A DNA stretch of 12,649 nucleotides from Acidimicrobiales bacterium (GTDB taxonomy: Bacteria; Actinomycetota; Acidimicrobiia; Acidimicrobiales; Bog-793), in assembly GCA_030037405.1 (NCBI GenBank), contig JASHRK010000413.1:1-12649 (forward strand). Direction: 5' to 3'. Numbering within the stretch: position 1 is the first letter of the stretch; each line of letters starts with the position of its first letter. The position numbers were made by a program, and so were the translations under genes. Positions 6,933 to 12,649 of the stretch are shown one piece after another. The notes beneath the pieces were generated by a model. The model saw only the letters and a list, made by a program, of their open reading frames with translations. It had not been told where the DNA came from and searched no databases.

Positions 6933-7925
6933 TCAGTGTCCCTGCCCGAAGCGGCGTCGCAACGCTGCGGCCGCCCCCTCCTGCCGCCGCTGAGAGAGGC
7001 GCTCCCTGCTCCTCGAACGCAGGGTCCCTCTTGCTTGGCCGGATCGCTCGTAGGCGAGCACGGACCTCAGGCGGGTAGAGAGCGGCTCGCCCGAACGCCG
7101 CCTCGACCGGGGACGGTGCGAGCGGGAGCCGCTCGAACGCGGGAACCGGCCGGTCTGCGCACCCGCCGCCCGCTCCTCGCGCCAGGCACGCCACCGGGAC
7201 TCGACGCGCGCCGGCCGCCAGGCGGCAAGGGTTGCCCCCGAGAGGGCGGAGAGGCGAGCCTCCGCCCGCGCCGCGGCGGGCTCTCCGTTCAGCTCCGCCG
7301 TCGCCTGGTGCCAGATCTTCAAGAAACGCTGCCCGGCCGTGAACACGCACAACGCCAGGAGAGCGACCAAAAGGGGCACGAGGACGACATTGAAGGCGAG
7401 GGCGATGCCGAGCAAGATCAATCGCTCGGCTCGCTCCATGAGACCACCCTTGGCCTCCCACCCGAACGACTCTGCCTTGGCCCGCTCGTAGGAGATGATG
7501 TTGCCGACTGCCAAGATGGCAAAGGGGAGGAGGGCATACTCCGGCGTACGGGTCGCCGCCAGGTAGTAGGCGAGCCCGCCGAAGATGGCGGCGTCGGCCA
7601 CCCGGTCCGAGACGGAGTCGAGGAAGGCGCCGCGGCGCGACGACGACTGCGCTGCCTTGGCGACGGCACCGTCGAGAGTGTCCATGAGGCCGCCCACGGT
7701 GACGAGCCCGACGCCGACCCAGAGATGCCCGAGGGCGATGACGGCGCCCGTGAGGAAGGCGAGGAGTATCCCCGCCACAGTCACCTGGTCGGCCGTCACG
7801 CCTCTCGAGGCGAGACGGCGACCGAGATCGATGCGGGGCCTGCCCGCAGCCTCGGCGTCCTCTTGCCCCGTAGCTTCCAAGGATGCGGTGCGCTTGCGCA
7901 TGCGGCCCCGTCGGCCGTCGATCAT
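6933..7925 (-). CDS. pgsA: CDP-alcohol phosphatidyltransferase, probable phosphatidylinositol phosphate synthase
   Basis: This is an integral membrane enzyme that would join CDP-diacylglycerol to inositol phosphate, the first step towards phosphatidylinositol and its mannosides in actinobacteria. Several hydrophobic segments lie between about 47 and 215. The family motif D-xx-DG-xx-AR-...-G-xxx-D-xxx-D is present as Asp82, Asp85-Gly86, Ala89-Lys90, Gly99, Asp103 and Asp107. The usual Arg after Ala is therefore Lys90. At 330 residues it is about 110 longer than the mycobacterial enzyme (217). The extra length is a C-terminal tail (225-330) in which 27 of 106 residues are Arg. Start ATG 7925 has AAGGAG four bases upstream; Met9 is an alternative. 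Other CDP-alcohol substrates are possible, but the acyltransferase-PimA context favours inositol phosphate. Confidence 0.87.
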   Translation of the reverse strand: MIDGRRGRMRKRTASLEATGQEDAEAAGRPRIDLGRRLASRGVTADQVTVAGILLAFLTGAVIALGHLWVGVGLVTVGGLMDTLDGAVAKAAQSSSRRGAFLDSVSDRVADAAIFGGLAYYLAATRTPEYALLPFAILAVGNIISYERAKAESFGWEAKGGLMERAERLILLGIALAFNVVLVPLLVALLALCVFTAGQRFLKIWHQATAELNGEPAAARAEARLSALSGATLAAWRPARVESRWRAWREERAAGAQTGRFPRSSGSRSHRPRSRRRSGEPLSTRLRSVLAYERSGQARGTLRSRSRERLSQRRQEGAAAALRRRFGQGH

Positions 7926-7929
7926 CCTG

Positions 7930-7935
7930 CTCCTT
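7930..7935 (-). promoter_or_regulatory. Ribosome binding site of pgsA
   Basis: AAGGAG on the minus strand sits four bases before ATG 7925. The spacing is short but the match is strong. It favours this ATG over the internal Met9 (ATG at 7901), which has no purine-rich site nearby. Confidence 0.6.
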
Positions 7936-7953
7936 ATGGACTGCTCGACCTTG

Positions 7954-7973
7954 TCTCAGGTTACCAGCTGAGA
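7954..7973. repeat. Inverted repeat TCTCAG-N8-CTGAGA overlapping the putative pgsA -10
   Basis: Perfect 6-base arms TCTCAG (7954-7959) and CTGAGA (7968-7973) flank an 8-base centre that contains GGTTACC. The repeat overlaps the candidate minus-strand -10 (7958-7963), the position expected of a repressor operator. Arms this short can occur by chance, so the operator role is inferred. Confidence 0.4.
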
Positions 7974-7989
7974 GAGGAAATCCCGGCCC

Positions 7990-8007
7990 TCGACCGCCGA
8001 CGGTCGA
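7990..8007. repeat. Inverted repeat TCGACCG-N4-CGGTCGA in the divergent promoter region
   Basis: Perfect 7-base arms TCGACCG (7990-7996) and CGGTCGA (8001-8007) flank CCGA. It lies just upstream of the candidate EF-G2 -35 (8013) and between the two divergent promoters. An operator or, in RNA, a stable tetraloop hairpin are both possible. GC-rich DNA raises the chance of coincidental matches. Confidence 0.45.
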
Positions 8008-8055
8008 CCTGGCTGACCCGGGGCCGGTGTGATGGATAGGCTCGCCGGACAGCAC

Positions 8056-8062
8056 AAGGAGG
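8056..8062 (+). promoter_or_regulatory. Ribosome binding site that fixes the EF-G2 start
   Basis: AAGGAGG lies 8 bases before GTG 8071, a near-perfect Shine-Dalgarno sequence at ideal spacing. Longer in-frame starts at 8029 (GTG) and 8032 (ATG) lack such a site, and the likely -10 element (8037-8042) lies downstream of them. Confidence 0.8.
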
Positions 8063-8070
8063 TCCGCCGC

Positions 8071-10140
8071 GTGGGGAACGTGCCATCGGGAAAGATTCGC
8101 AATGTCGCCCTCGTAGGCCACGGCGGGTCGGGCAAGACGACGCTGGCCGAGGCGCTTCTTTTCGCGACCGGGGCGCTGAGTCGCCTCGGCCGTGTCGAGG
8201 ACGGCACGACGGTGAGCGACTTCGAGCCCGAGGAGCACGCCCACGGCATCTCGATCTCTCTCGCCATGACGCCCGTCGAGTTCGAGGACACGCGCATCAA
8301 CGTCATCGACGCCCCCGGCTACGCCGACTTCGTGAACGAGGTCGAGGCGGCTCTGTCCGTCGCCGACCTCGCCGTCCTCGTCGTCTCCGCCGTCGAGGGT
8401 GTCGAGGTGCAGACCGAGGTCGCCTGGCGCCTCGCGGCGCGCCGCAACCTCCCGAGGCTCGTGTTCGTGAACAAGCTCGACCGCGAGCGGGCGGACTTCG
8501 AGCGCACCCTCGACCAGCTGCGCAACCTCTTCGGCGCCGGGATCGCCCCCCTCGAGCTCCCGATCGGGCACGAGGCCGACTTCCACGGCGTCGCCGACCT
8601 CCTGACGGACACGGCGATCACCTACTCGACGGGAAAGCCGGTCACAGAGGCGATCCCAGAGGACATGGCCGAGATGGAGCACCGTGTGCGCGAAGCGCTC
8701 GTCGAGGGCATCGTCGTCGCCGACGACGAGCTCATGGAGCGCTACTTGAACGGCGACTCCCCGACCGCCAAGGAGCTCCAGGTGACGCTGGCGCACGGAG
8801 TCGCCTCCGCCAGCGTCTTTCCCGTCGTCTGTGGCTCCGCCACGAAGGCGATCGCCGTCGACCGGCTCGCCGCCTTCATCGCCGAGATCGGGCCGAGCCC
8901 GCTCGAACGGGCTCCGACTGTCGTCACGGCAGGGACCGAGACACGCGAAGTGCCGGTCGACCCTTCCGGGCCTCCCCTCGCCCGCGTCTTCAAGACGATC
9001 ACGGACCCCTACGTCGGCCGGATCTCGCTCCTCCACGTGCTCTCGGGAACGCTCAGGGCGGACGCCACCCTTACGAACTCGAGGACGCACTCGGAGGAGA
9101 AGCTCCACTCTCTCCAGATGCTCAGGGGGAAGGAGGCCCATCCGATCACCGAGGTACAGGCCGGAGACGTCGTGGCCGTCCCGAAGCTCTCAGACGTCCG
9201 CACGGGGGACACGCTGGCACCGAAGACGATGCCGGTGCTCGTGCGAGCCGAGCCCTCCGCCGTGCCGGTCCTCTCCATTGCCCTCAAGCCCCGGGCGAAG
9301 GGAGACGAGGACAAGCTGATGACAGCTCTCCACCGGCTGGAGGAGGAGGACGGAGGCATCCTCGTGCGCCGCGAGGACGAGACCCACCAGACGCTCCTCT
9401 CGGGGATGGGAGACACCCACCTCCAGATCGCCTGCGAGAAGCTCCGTCGCAAGTACGGCGTCGAAGTCGAGACAGAGCCTGTGAAGGTGCCTTACCGCGA
9501 GACCATCACCAAACAGGCAGAGGCCGAGGGGAAGTACAAGAAGCAGACGGGGGGCCACGGGCAGTTCGGAGTCTGCAACCTGCGACTCGAACCGCTCAAC
9601 CGGGGCTCCGGCTTCGAGTTCGTCGACGCCATCGTCGGCGGCGCCATCCCGCGCCAGTTCATCCCGGCCGTCGAGAAGGGCCTCCTCGAGACGATGGCGA
9701 ACGGCGGCGCCTGCGGCTTTCCCGTGGTCGACGTGAGGGTCACCTGCTACGACGGCAAGTACCACTCGGTCGACTCGTCAGAGCTGAGCTTCAAGATGGC
9801 GGCGGCCCTCGGCTTCAAAGAGGCACTGCAGGCCGCCGGACCGGTCCTCCTCGAGCCCATCTCGCGCCTCGAGGTGACCGTACCCCCCTCCTACCAGGGA
9901 GACGTCCTCGGAGACCTGAACTCCCGCCGGGGAAGGGTGCTCGGGACCGAGTCCGGCGACGGGGGCGAGCAGACCGTCGTCGCCCTCGTCCCCACCTCCG
10001 AGCTGGCGCGGTACGCAACCGACCTGAGGAGCCTTACTGGGGGAAGGGGGCGTTTCTCGATGGTTCACGAACGATACGAGATCGTGCCCCAACCGCTCGC
10101 CGAGCGCCTGGTCAAGCAGCTCGAGGCGGAGAAGGTCTGA
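8071..10140 (+). CDS. fusA2: Elongation factor G-like protein (EF-G2)
   Basis: This 689-residue translational GTPase paralogue has the five-domain EF-G layout. Domain G shows P-loop GHGGSGKTT (16-24), HAHGISIS (56-63) in place of the usual ERGITI, DAPGYADF (80-87), NKLD (134-137) and CGSATKA. Domain IV has KYKKQTGGHGQFG and the tip loop CYDGKYHSVDSSE, with His565 and Ser566. The C-terminal EF-G block runs through SRRGRVLG and ends near the stop. Tyr84 replaces the catalytic switch II His of DTPGH, and HSVDSS replaces HDVDS. Both features mark the actinobacterial EF-G2 class rather than the housekeeping translocase. A true fusA is expected elsewhere beside rpsL/rpsG. The role of EF-G2 is unsettled: as I recall, the mycobacterial protein binds guanine nucleotides but lacks ribosome-dependent GTPase activity. 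It stands alone on the plus strand. Confidence 0.92.
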   Translation: MGNVPSGKIRNVALVGHGGSGKTTLAEALLFATGALSRLGRVEDGTTVSDFEPEEHAHGISISLAMTPVEFEDTRINVIDAPGYADFVNEVEAALSVADLAVLVVSAVEGVEVQTEVAWRLAARRNLPRLVFVNKLDRERADFERTLDQLRNLFGAGIAPLELPIGHEADFHGVADLLTDTAITYSTGKPVTEAIPEDMAEMEHRVREALVEGIVVADDELMERYLNGDSPTAKELQVTLAHGVASASVFPVVCGSATKAIAVDRLAAFIAEIGPSPLERAPTVVTAGTETREVPVDPSGPPLARVFKTITDPYVGRISLLHVLSGTLRADATLTNSRTHSEEKLHSLQMLRGKEAHPITEVQAGDVVAVPKLSDVRTGDTLAPKTMPVLVRAEPSAVPVLSIALKPRAKGDEDKLMTALHRLEEEDGGILVRREDETHQTLLSGMGDTHLQIACEKLRRKYGVEVETEPVKVPYRETITKQAEAEGKYKKQTGGHGQFGVCNLRLEPLNRGSGFEFVDAIVGGAIPRQFIPAVEKGLLETMANGGACGFPVVDVRVTCYDGKYHSVDSSELSFKMAAALGFKEALQAAGPVLLEPISRLEVTVPPSYQGDVLGDLNSRRGRVLGTESGDGGEQTVVALVPTSELARYATDLRSLTGGRGRFSMVHERYEIVPQPLAERLVKQLEAEKV

Positions 10141-10143
10141 GGC

Positions 10144-10161
10144 CCCGCCGGGTCAGGCGGG
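10144..10161. terminator. Hairpin between convergent EF-G2 and isomerase genes
   Basis: CCCGCC (10144-10149) and GGCGGG (10156-10161) form a perfect 6-bp stem with a 6-base loop directly after the EF-G2 stop. It overlaps the stop codon of the opposite gene (10153-10155). Being symmetric it could act on both transcripts, but there is no T-tract on either side, so termination is only possible, not shown. Confidence 0.35.
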
Positions 10162-10896
10162 CAGCGTCGACCACGCCCGGGCGACCGCTTCGTCTCCTGT
10201 CAGCTCGAGCGAAGGGAGCCCGACCCGGTTCCAGGTGAAGAGGAAGATCTCCGAGGCGGGGCCGCGTACGACGGCCGACGCCGGACCGGCACCGCCGCGG
10301 CACCGGACCCTGCCTGAGGCCACCTCGATCACCCAGGCGGCATCGGCGTCCGTGCACCCGAGGCAGATCGAGCCCCCGAGCGAGGCCTCCGGCGCGCCGG
10401 GGACGTCGGAGCGAAGGTGCACGTCGATGCGCTCGTCTATGCCGTCGACGGCGAGCTCTGTGGCAATCGGGTTCGGCTTGCCCCCAGTCAGCTCGGCGTC
10501 GTAACGGTGGACGGCCAGCTCGAGAGCCATCCGGCGCGCCACCCAACCCGATTCGAGCTCGGCCCCGGACCAGTTCCAGCAGGGCTCCTCGGGACCAAGC
10601 CTCGAGAGGAGCCCCACGACAAGCTCGACCTCCTCGTCGAGGCGCTCGACGGGATCCTCCCCGGCGTCCCGCCCCTCGGATCGAGGCGGCAGGTGACGGT
10701 CCGTCGGATCCGCTGCCTCGAGCTGGTGAGCCCAGAAGTGGAGGACCTCGCAGACGTGGTCGAGAAGGTCCCCACCCGACCACTCGGGACACGAGGGCAC
10801 CTTTCTCCCCAGCACCGGCGCGACCGCGGCGCCGAGGGCGGCCGCCTCCCCCTCGATCACGCCGAGGTACTCCCCGAACTCGAGGCGCGTGCTCAC
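10153..10896 (-). CDS. Maleylpyruvate isomerase family (mycothiol-dependent) DinB-like protein
   Basis: This 247-residue protein fits the TIGR03083-type family: a DinB-like four-helix metal-binding domain followed by a small C-terminal domain. The metal triad of the characterised Corynebacterium enzyme (His52, Glu144, His148) is matched here by His47 in LLDHV and Glu126 and His130 in ELAVHRYDAE. The C-terminal part (about 150-247) contains WVIEVASG and ends in LTGDEAVARAW, typical of the family. The start is GTG 10896, which overlaps the TGA of the upstream PH-like gene (GTGA). The much longer open frame upstream is antisense-type shadow. Most members have no known substrate, so actual maleylpyruvate isomerisation is unlikely to be its job here. 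It implies a mycothiol-using actinobacterium, but only by family association. Confidence 0.85.
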   Translation of the reverse strand: MSTRLEFGEYLGVIEGEAAALGAAVAPVLGRKVPSCPEWSGGDLLDHVCEVLHFWAHQLEAADPTDRHLPPRSEGRDAGEDPVERLDEEVELVVGLLSRLGPEEPCWNWSGAELESGWVARRMALELAVHRYDAELTGGKPNPIATELAVDGIDERIDVHLRSDVPGAPEASLGGSICLGCTDADAAWVIEVASGRVRCRGGAGPASAVVRGPASEIFLFTWNRVGLPSLELTGDEAVARAWSTLPA

Positions 10897-11393
10897 TCCG
10901 GGGCCTCCGGGAGGTCTTCGAGGCCGGCGGCGGACCGGATCGCCTCGACCGTCCCTGCCGGATCCGCCACCTCGACGACGACGAAGCGAAAGCGTGCCCC
11001 TGAGAGCTCGACGACTACGGCGTTTCGCGCCAGGCCTACGGCCCAGAACGACCACCCGTCGAGCGAGTGGTAGGTGCCGAGGCGGATGATCCCGCTCCGT
11101 CCCGCCCGCGTCCGAAGCTTGGTCCGGATGTTCGCCCGCGCCGCGGGGTCGTGGGCCACCCGGACGACGCACGACAGAGGGACGACGATGCGCCGCCTGA
11201 TGGCCCAGATGCTCCGCCATCCGCTCACCGAGACGACGAGCTGCTCCCCCTCGACCGTCATCGCCCCCCAGACCTTGGGGGGGTGCTCGCGGCGGGGCGG
11301 TATCGGGGTCAACCTCGGCTCTGCGGGCAGGAACCCTGCGAAGTCGTCGGGATCCGAGCCCCGACCGAAGCCACCGCGGCCCGAGAGCGTCAT
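10893..11393 (-). CDS. Conserved PH-like protein of unknown function
   Basis: I do not recognise a named function. The 166-residue protein has a Pro-rich, probably flexible N-terminus (about 1-42). A strand-rich domain begins at VWGAMTVEGEQLVVSVSGW. It contains VPLSCVVRVAHDP, IIRLGTYHSLDGWSFWAVG and ARNAVVVELSGARFRFVVVEVADP, then a final helix (TVEAIRSAAG). The alternation and the closing helix resemble small actinobacterial PH-like domain proteins. There is no signal peptide or membrane segment. ATG 11393 overlaps the HIT stop as ATGA, and its own stop overlaps the isomerase start, so it is coupled on both sides. An internal start at Met45 would leave just the folded domain. The PH-like fold is inferred from pattern, not searched. 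Confidence 0.72.
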   Translation of the reverse strand: MTLSGRGGFGRGSDPDDFAGFLPAEPRLTPIPPRREHPPKVWGAMTVEGEQLVVSVSGWRSIWAIRRRIVVPLSCVVRVAHDPAARANIRTKLRTRAGRSGIIRLGTYHSLDGWSFWAVGLARNAVVVELSGARFRFVVVEVADPAGTVEAIRSAAGLEDLPEAPE

Positions 11394-11908
11394 CGCCAGG
11401 CTTTCCTCACCCGCCTCAGCGAGTCGGGCAGCGCCTCTGGGAGGACGCGAACCGATGCGGTGGTGGTCATGAAGTTCGTATCGCCGAGCCACCTCGGTAC
11501 GACGTGGACGTGGAGGTGCGCCGGGATGCCCGCTCCGGCGGCGCGCCCGAGGTTGAGACCGACGTTGACACCCTCGGGCCGGTAGGCCTCCTTCAGCGCC
11601 GCGACGGCGCGCTGGACACCCGGCCACAGCTCCTCCGCCTCCGCCTCCGTCAGGTCTTCGAGCTCCTGCGCGTGGCGTCGCGGCATCACCATGAGATGGC
11701 CCGAGGCGTAGGGGAAGGCGTTGAGGATGGCCACGCACGTGCCGCCCTGCCACACGATGAGGCGGTCCTCCTCACTCGCGCTCGCCCCGAGGACCGTGCA
11801 GAAGACGCAGGCGCCGTCGTCGAGCGGGCCCGCCGCCTCCCCTCCGGAGACCGACGCCGCCGTGACGTAAGGCATCCGCCACCCGGCCCAGAGGTGCTCG
11901 AGGGACAC
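11390..11908 (-). CDS. HIT-family protein, Ap4A phosphorylase-like (Rv2613c orthologue)
   Basis: This 172-residue histidine-triad protein has the catalytic motif HLHVHVVPRW (His131, His133, His135) followed by GDTNFM. It also has CVFC (Cys34, Cys37), a probable zinc pair, and LNAFPYASGHLMVMPRRH (62-79). Its mycobacterial counterpart beside thrS (Rv2613c) is described as a diadenosine tetraphosphate phosphorylase, so nucleotide phosphoryl or nucleotidyl transfer on Ap4A-type substrates is likely. Such dinucleotides are made as by-products by aminoacyl-tRNA synthetases, which makes the link to thrS sensible. The start is GTG 11908. The resulting LEHLWAGWRMPYV matches the mycobacterial LQRLWTPYRMNYL, so the shorter start at Met12 is disfavoured. 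It lies 5 bases after thrS and overlaps the next gene by 4. Confidence 0.9.
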   Translation of the reverse strand: MSLEHLWAGWRMPYVTAASVSGGEAAGPLDDGACVFCTVLGASASEEDRLIVWQGGTCVAILNAFPYASGHLMVMPRRHAQELEDLTEAEAEELWPGVQRAVAALKEAYRPEGVNVGLNLGRAAGAGIPAHLHVHVVPRWLGDTNFMTTTASVRVLPEALPDSLRRVRKAWR

Positions 11909-11913
11909 GGCGC

Positions 11914-12649
11914 TCAGCGACGCCCCGCGCTCCGGCGCTCGAGGGGAGAGAGCGCCTCCTCGGAAAGCCTCGCCACGAGAGCGTCGATGCCGACGCCCCG
12001 CTCCGGCTCAGTCGCCCCCCTTGCGTTCACACCGACCGTGCGGGCGGCGACGTCGTCGGCCCCGACGACGAGCACGTAAGGAAGCTTCTCGAGCTTGGCG
12101 CGCCGGATCCTCGCCCCGAGGGGCTCGTTCGCCTCCTCGACCTCGACTCTCACCCGGGCGGCCCTGAGGCGCTCCCTCACCTCCGCTGCGTAGCCGGAGT
12201 GATCGTCACGTACGGGCAGGAGGCGCGCCTGCACTGGGGCGAGCCAGGTGGGAAAGGCCCCGGCGTAGTGCTCGACGAGCACGGCCAAGAAACGCTCGAC
12301 CGACCCCAGCAGCGCCCTGTGCACCATCACCGGGCGGTGGCGGGCGTTGTCGGCACCGACGTACTCGAGCCCGAAGCGCTGCGGCTCCTGGAAGTCGAGC
12401 TGGATGGTCGACAGCTGCCAGGTACGGCCGATGGCGTCACGGGCCTGCACGGAGATCTTGGGACCGTAGAAGGCGCCTCCCCCCTCGTCGAGCACGAGCT
12501 CGAGGTCCCGGCGGGAGGCCGCCTGTCCGAGCACCTCGGTCGCCTCTGCCCACTCCTCGTCGCTGCCGACGGCCTTCTCCTCGGGCTTGGTGGACAGTTC
12601 CAGGTAGAAGTCGTCGAGGCCGAAGTCGGAGAGCACGCCCAGGACGAAC
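11914..12649 (-). CDS. thrS: Threonyl-tRNA synthetase, C-terminal part
   Basis: This is the last 244 or so residues of a class II synthetase that charges tRNA-Thr; the rest lies beyond the right edge. The fragment covers the end of the catalytic core. Visible are GGGAFYGPKISVQARDAIGR, STIQLDFQEPQRFGLEYVG and motif 3 region HRPVMVHRALLGSVERF, whose second His corresponds to a zinc ligand of the E. coli enzyme. The anticodon-binding domain follows (FPTWLAPVQARLLPV, EANEPLGARIRRA, KLPYVLVVGADD). The reading frame is intact to the edge. It is the first visible gene of a tight minus-strand unit with the HIT gene. Full-length enzymes are about 640-680 residues, so the N-terminal TGS and editing domains cannot be judged. 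Confidence 0.97.
   Translation of the reverse strand, partial: FVLGVLSDFGLDDFYLELSTKPEEKAVGSDEEWAEATEVLGQAASRRDLELVLDEGGGAFYGPKISVQARDAIGRTWQLSTIQLDFQEPQRFGLEYVGADNARHRPVMVHRALLGSVERFLAVLVEHYAGAFPTWLAPVQARLLPVRDDHSGYAAEVRERLRAARVRVEVEEANEPLGARIRRAKLEKLPYVLVVGADDVAARTVGVNARGATEPERGVGIDALVARLSEEALSPLERRSAGRR

Larger units (their letters stand above)
7926..8070. promoter_or_regulatory. Divergent pgsA / EF-G2 intergenic control region
   Basis: This 145-base stretch is the longest gene-free interval in the window and must hold the promoters of both flanking units. On the minus strand TAACCT (7958-7963) fits the actinobacterial -10 pattern TANNNT for pgsA; I see no good -35. On the plus strand CTGACC (8013-8018) is 18 bases before TAGGCT (8037-8042), a plausible -35/-10 pair that would start EF-G2 transcripts about 20 bases before its GTG. 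Two perfect inverted repeats lie between these elements and are listed separately. Confidence 0.45.

Noticed and set aside
8029..8070. Longer EF-G2 start at GTG 8029 or ATG 8032
   Set aside because: No ribosome binding site precedes them, while AAGGAGG is ideally placed for GTG 8071. The extra residues are also not part of the EF-G fold.
6913..9141. 742-codon minus-strand open frame spanning pgsA and the 5' half of EF-G2
   Set aside because: It is out of frame with pgsA and antisense to EF-G2, both of which are conserved. The translation is low-complexity and charged.
1..12649. tRNA, rRNA, CRISPR, insertion sequence or prophage features
   Set aside because: I saw no cloverleaf, regularly spaced repeat, transposase, integrase or terminal repeat. 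Genes tile almost the entire window.

Overview
This is a GC-rich (roughly 70% by eye), densely coding chromosomal segment. It looks like an actinobacterium (Actinomycetota). The strongest evidence is gene order. The minus strand carries thrS, a HIT-family protein, pgsA, a PatA-like acyltransferase, a PimA-like mannosyltransferase, pdxS, pdxT, yebC, ruvC, ruvA and ruvB. Apart from inserted or missing genes, this is the order I recall around Rv2614c to Rv2592c of Mycobacterium tuberculosis. A mycothiol-dependent isomerase-family protein and an actinobacterial-type EF-G2 also fit. I suspect a deep-branching class such as Acidimicrobiia, but the sequence alone does not prove this.

Layout from right to left on the minus strand: (i) 10153-12649 holds the 3' part of thrS, a HIT (Ap4A phosphorylase-like) gene, a small PH-like protein of unknown function and a maleylpyruvate-isomerase-family protein. 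These four are spaced by a few bases or overlap by 4 bases, so they look like one transcription unit. (ii) 8071-10140 is the only plus-strand gene, an EF-G paralogue of the EF-G2 class. It converges on the isomerase gene and diverges from pgsA. (iii) 3764-7925 holds pgsA, acyltransferase, mannosyltransferase and a membrane M48 peptidase. The first three match the opening steps of phosphatidylinositol mannoside synthesis. (iv) 1374-3692 holds pdxS and pdxT (the two subunits of PLP synthase) and yebC. (v) 1-1322 holds ruvC, ruvA and the start of ruvB (Holliday junction resolution).

There is no gene-free stretch over about 145 bases, and I found no RNA gene, insertion sequence, CRISPR array or phage feature. 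Most of the window is conserved housekeeping DNA. I did not find a convincing new multi-gene system. The points worth a second look are: the three-gene interruption (PH-like, isomerase, EF-G2) of the mycobacterial thrS-HIT-pgsA linkage; two perfect inverted repeats in the pgsA/EF-G2 divergent promoter region; a long Arg-rich tail on PgsA; a membrane protease inside the mannoside gene run; and altered key residues in EF-G2 and RuvA.
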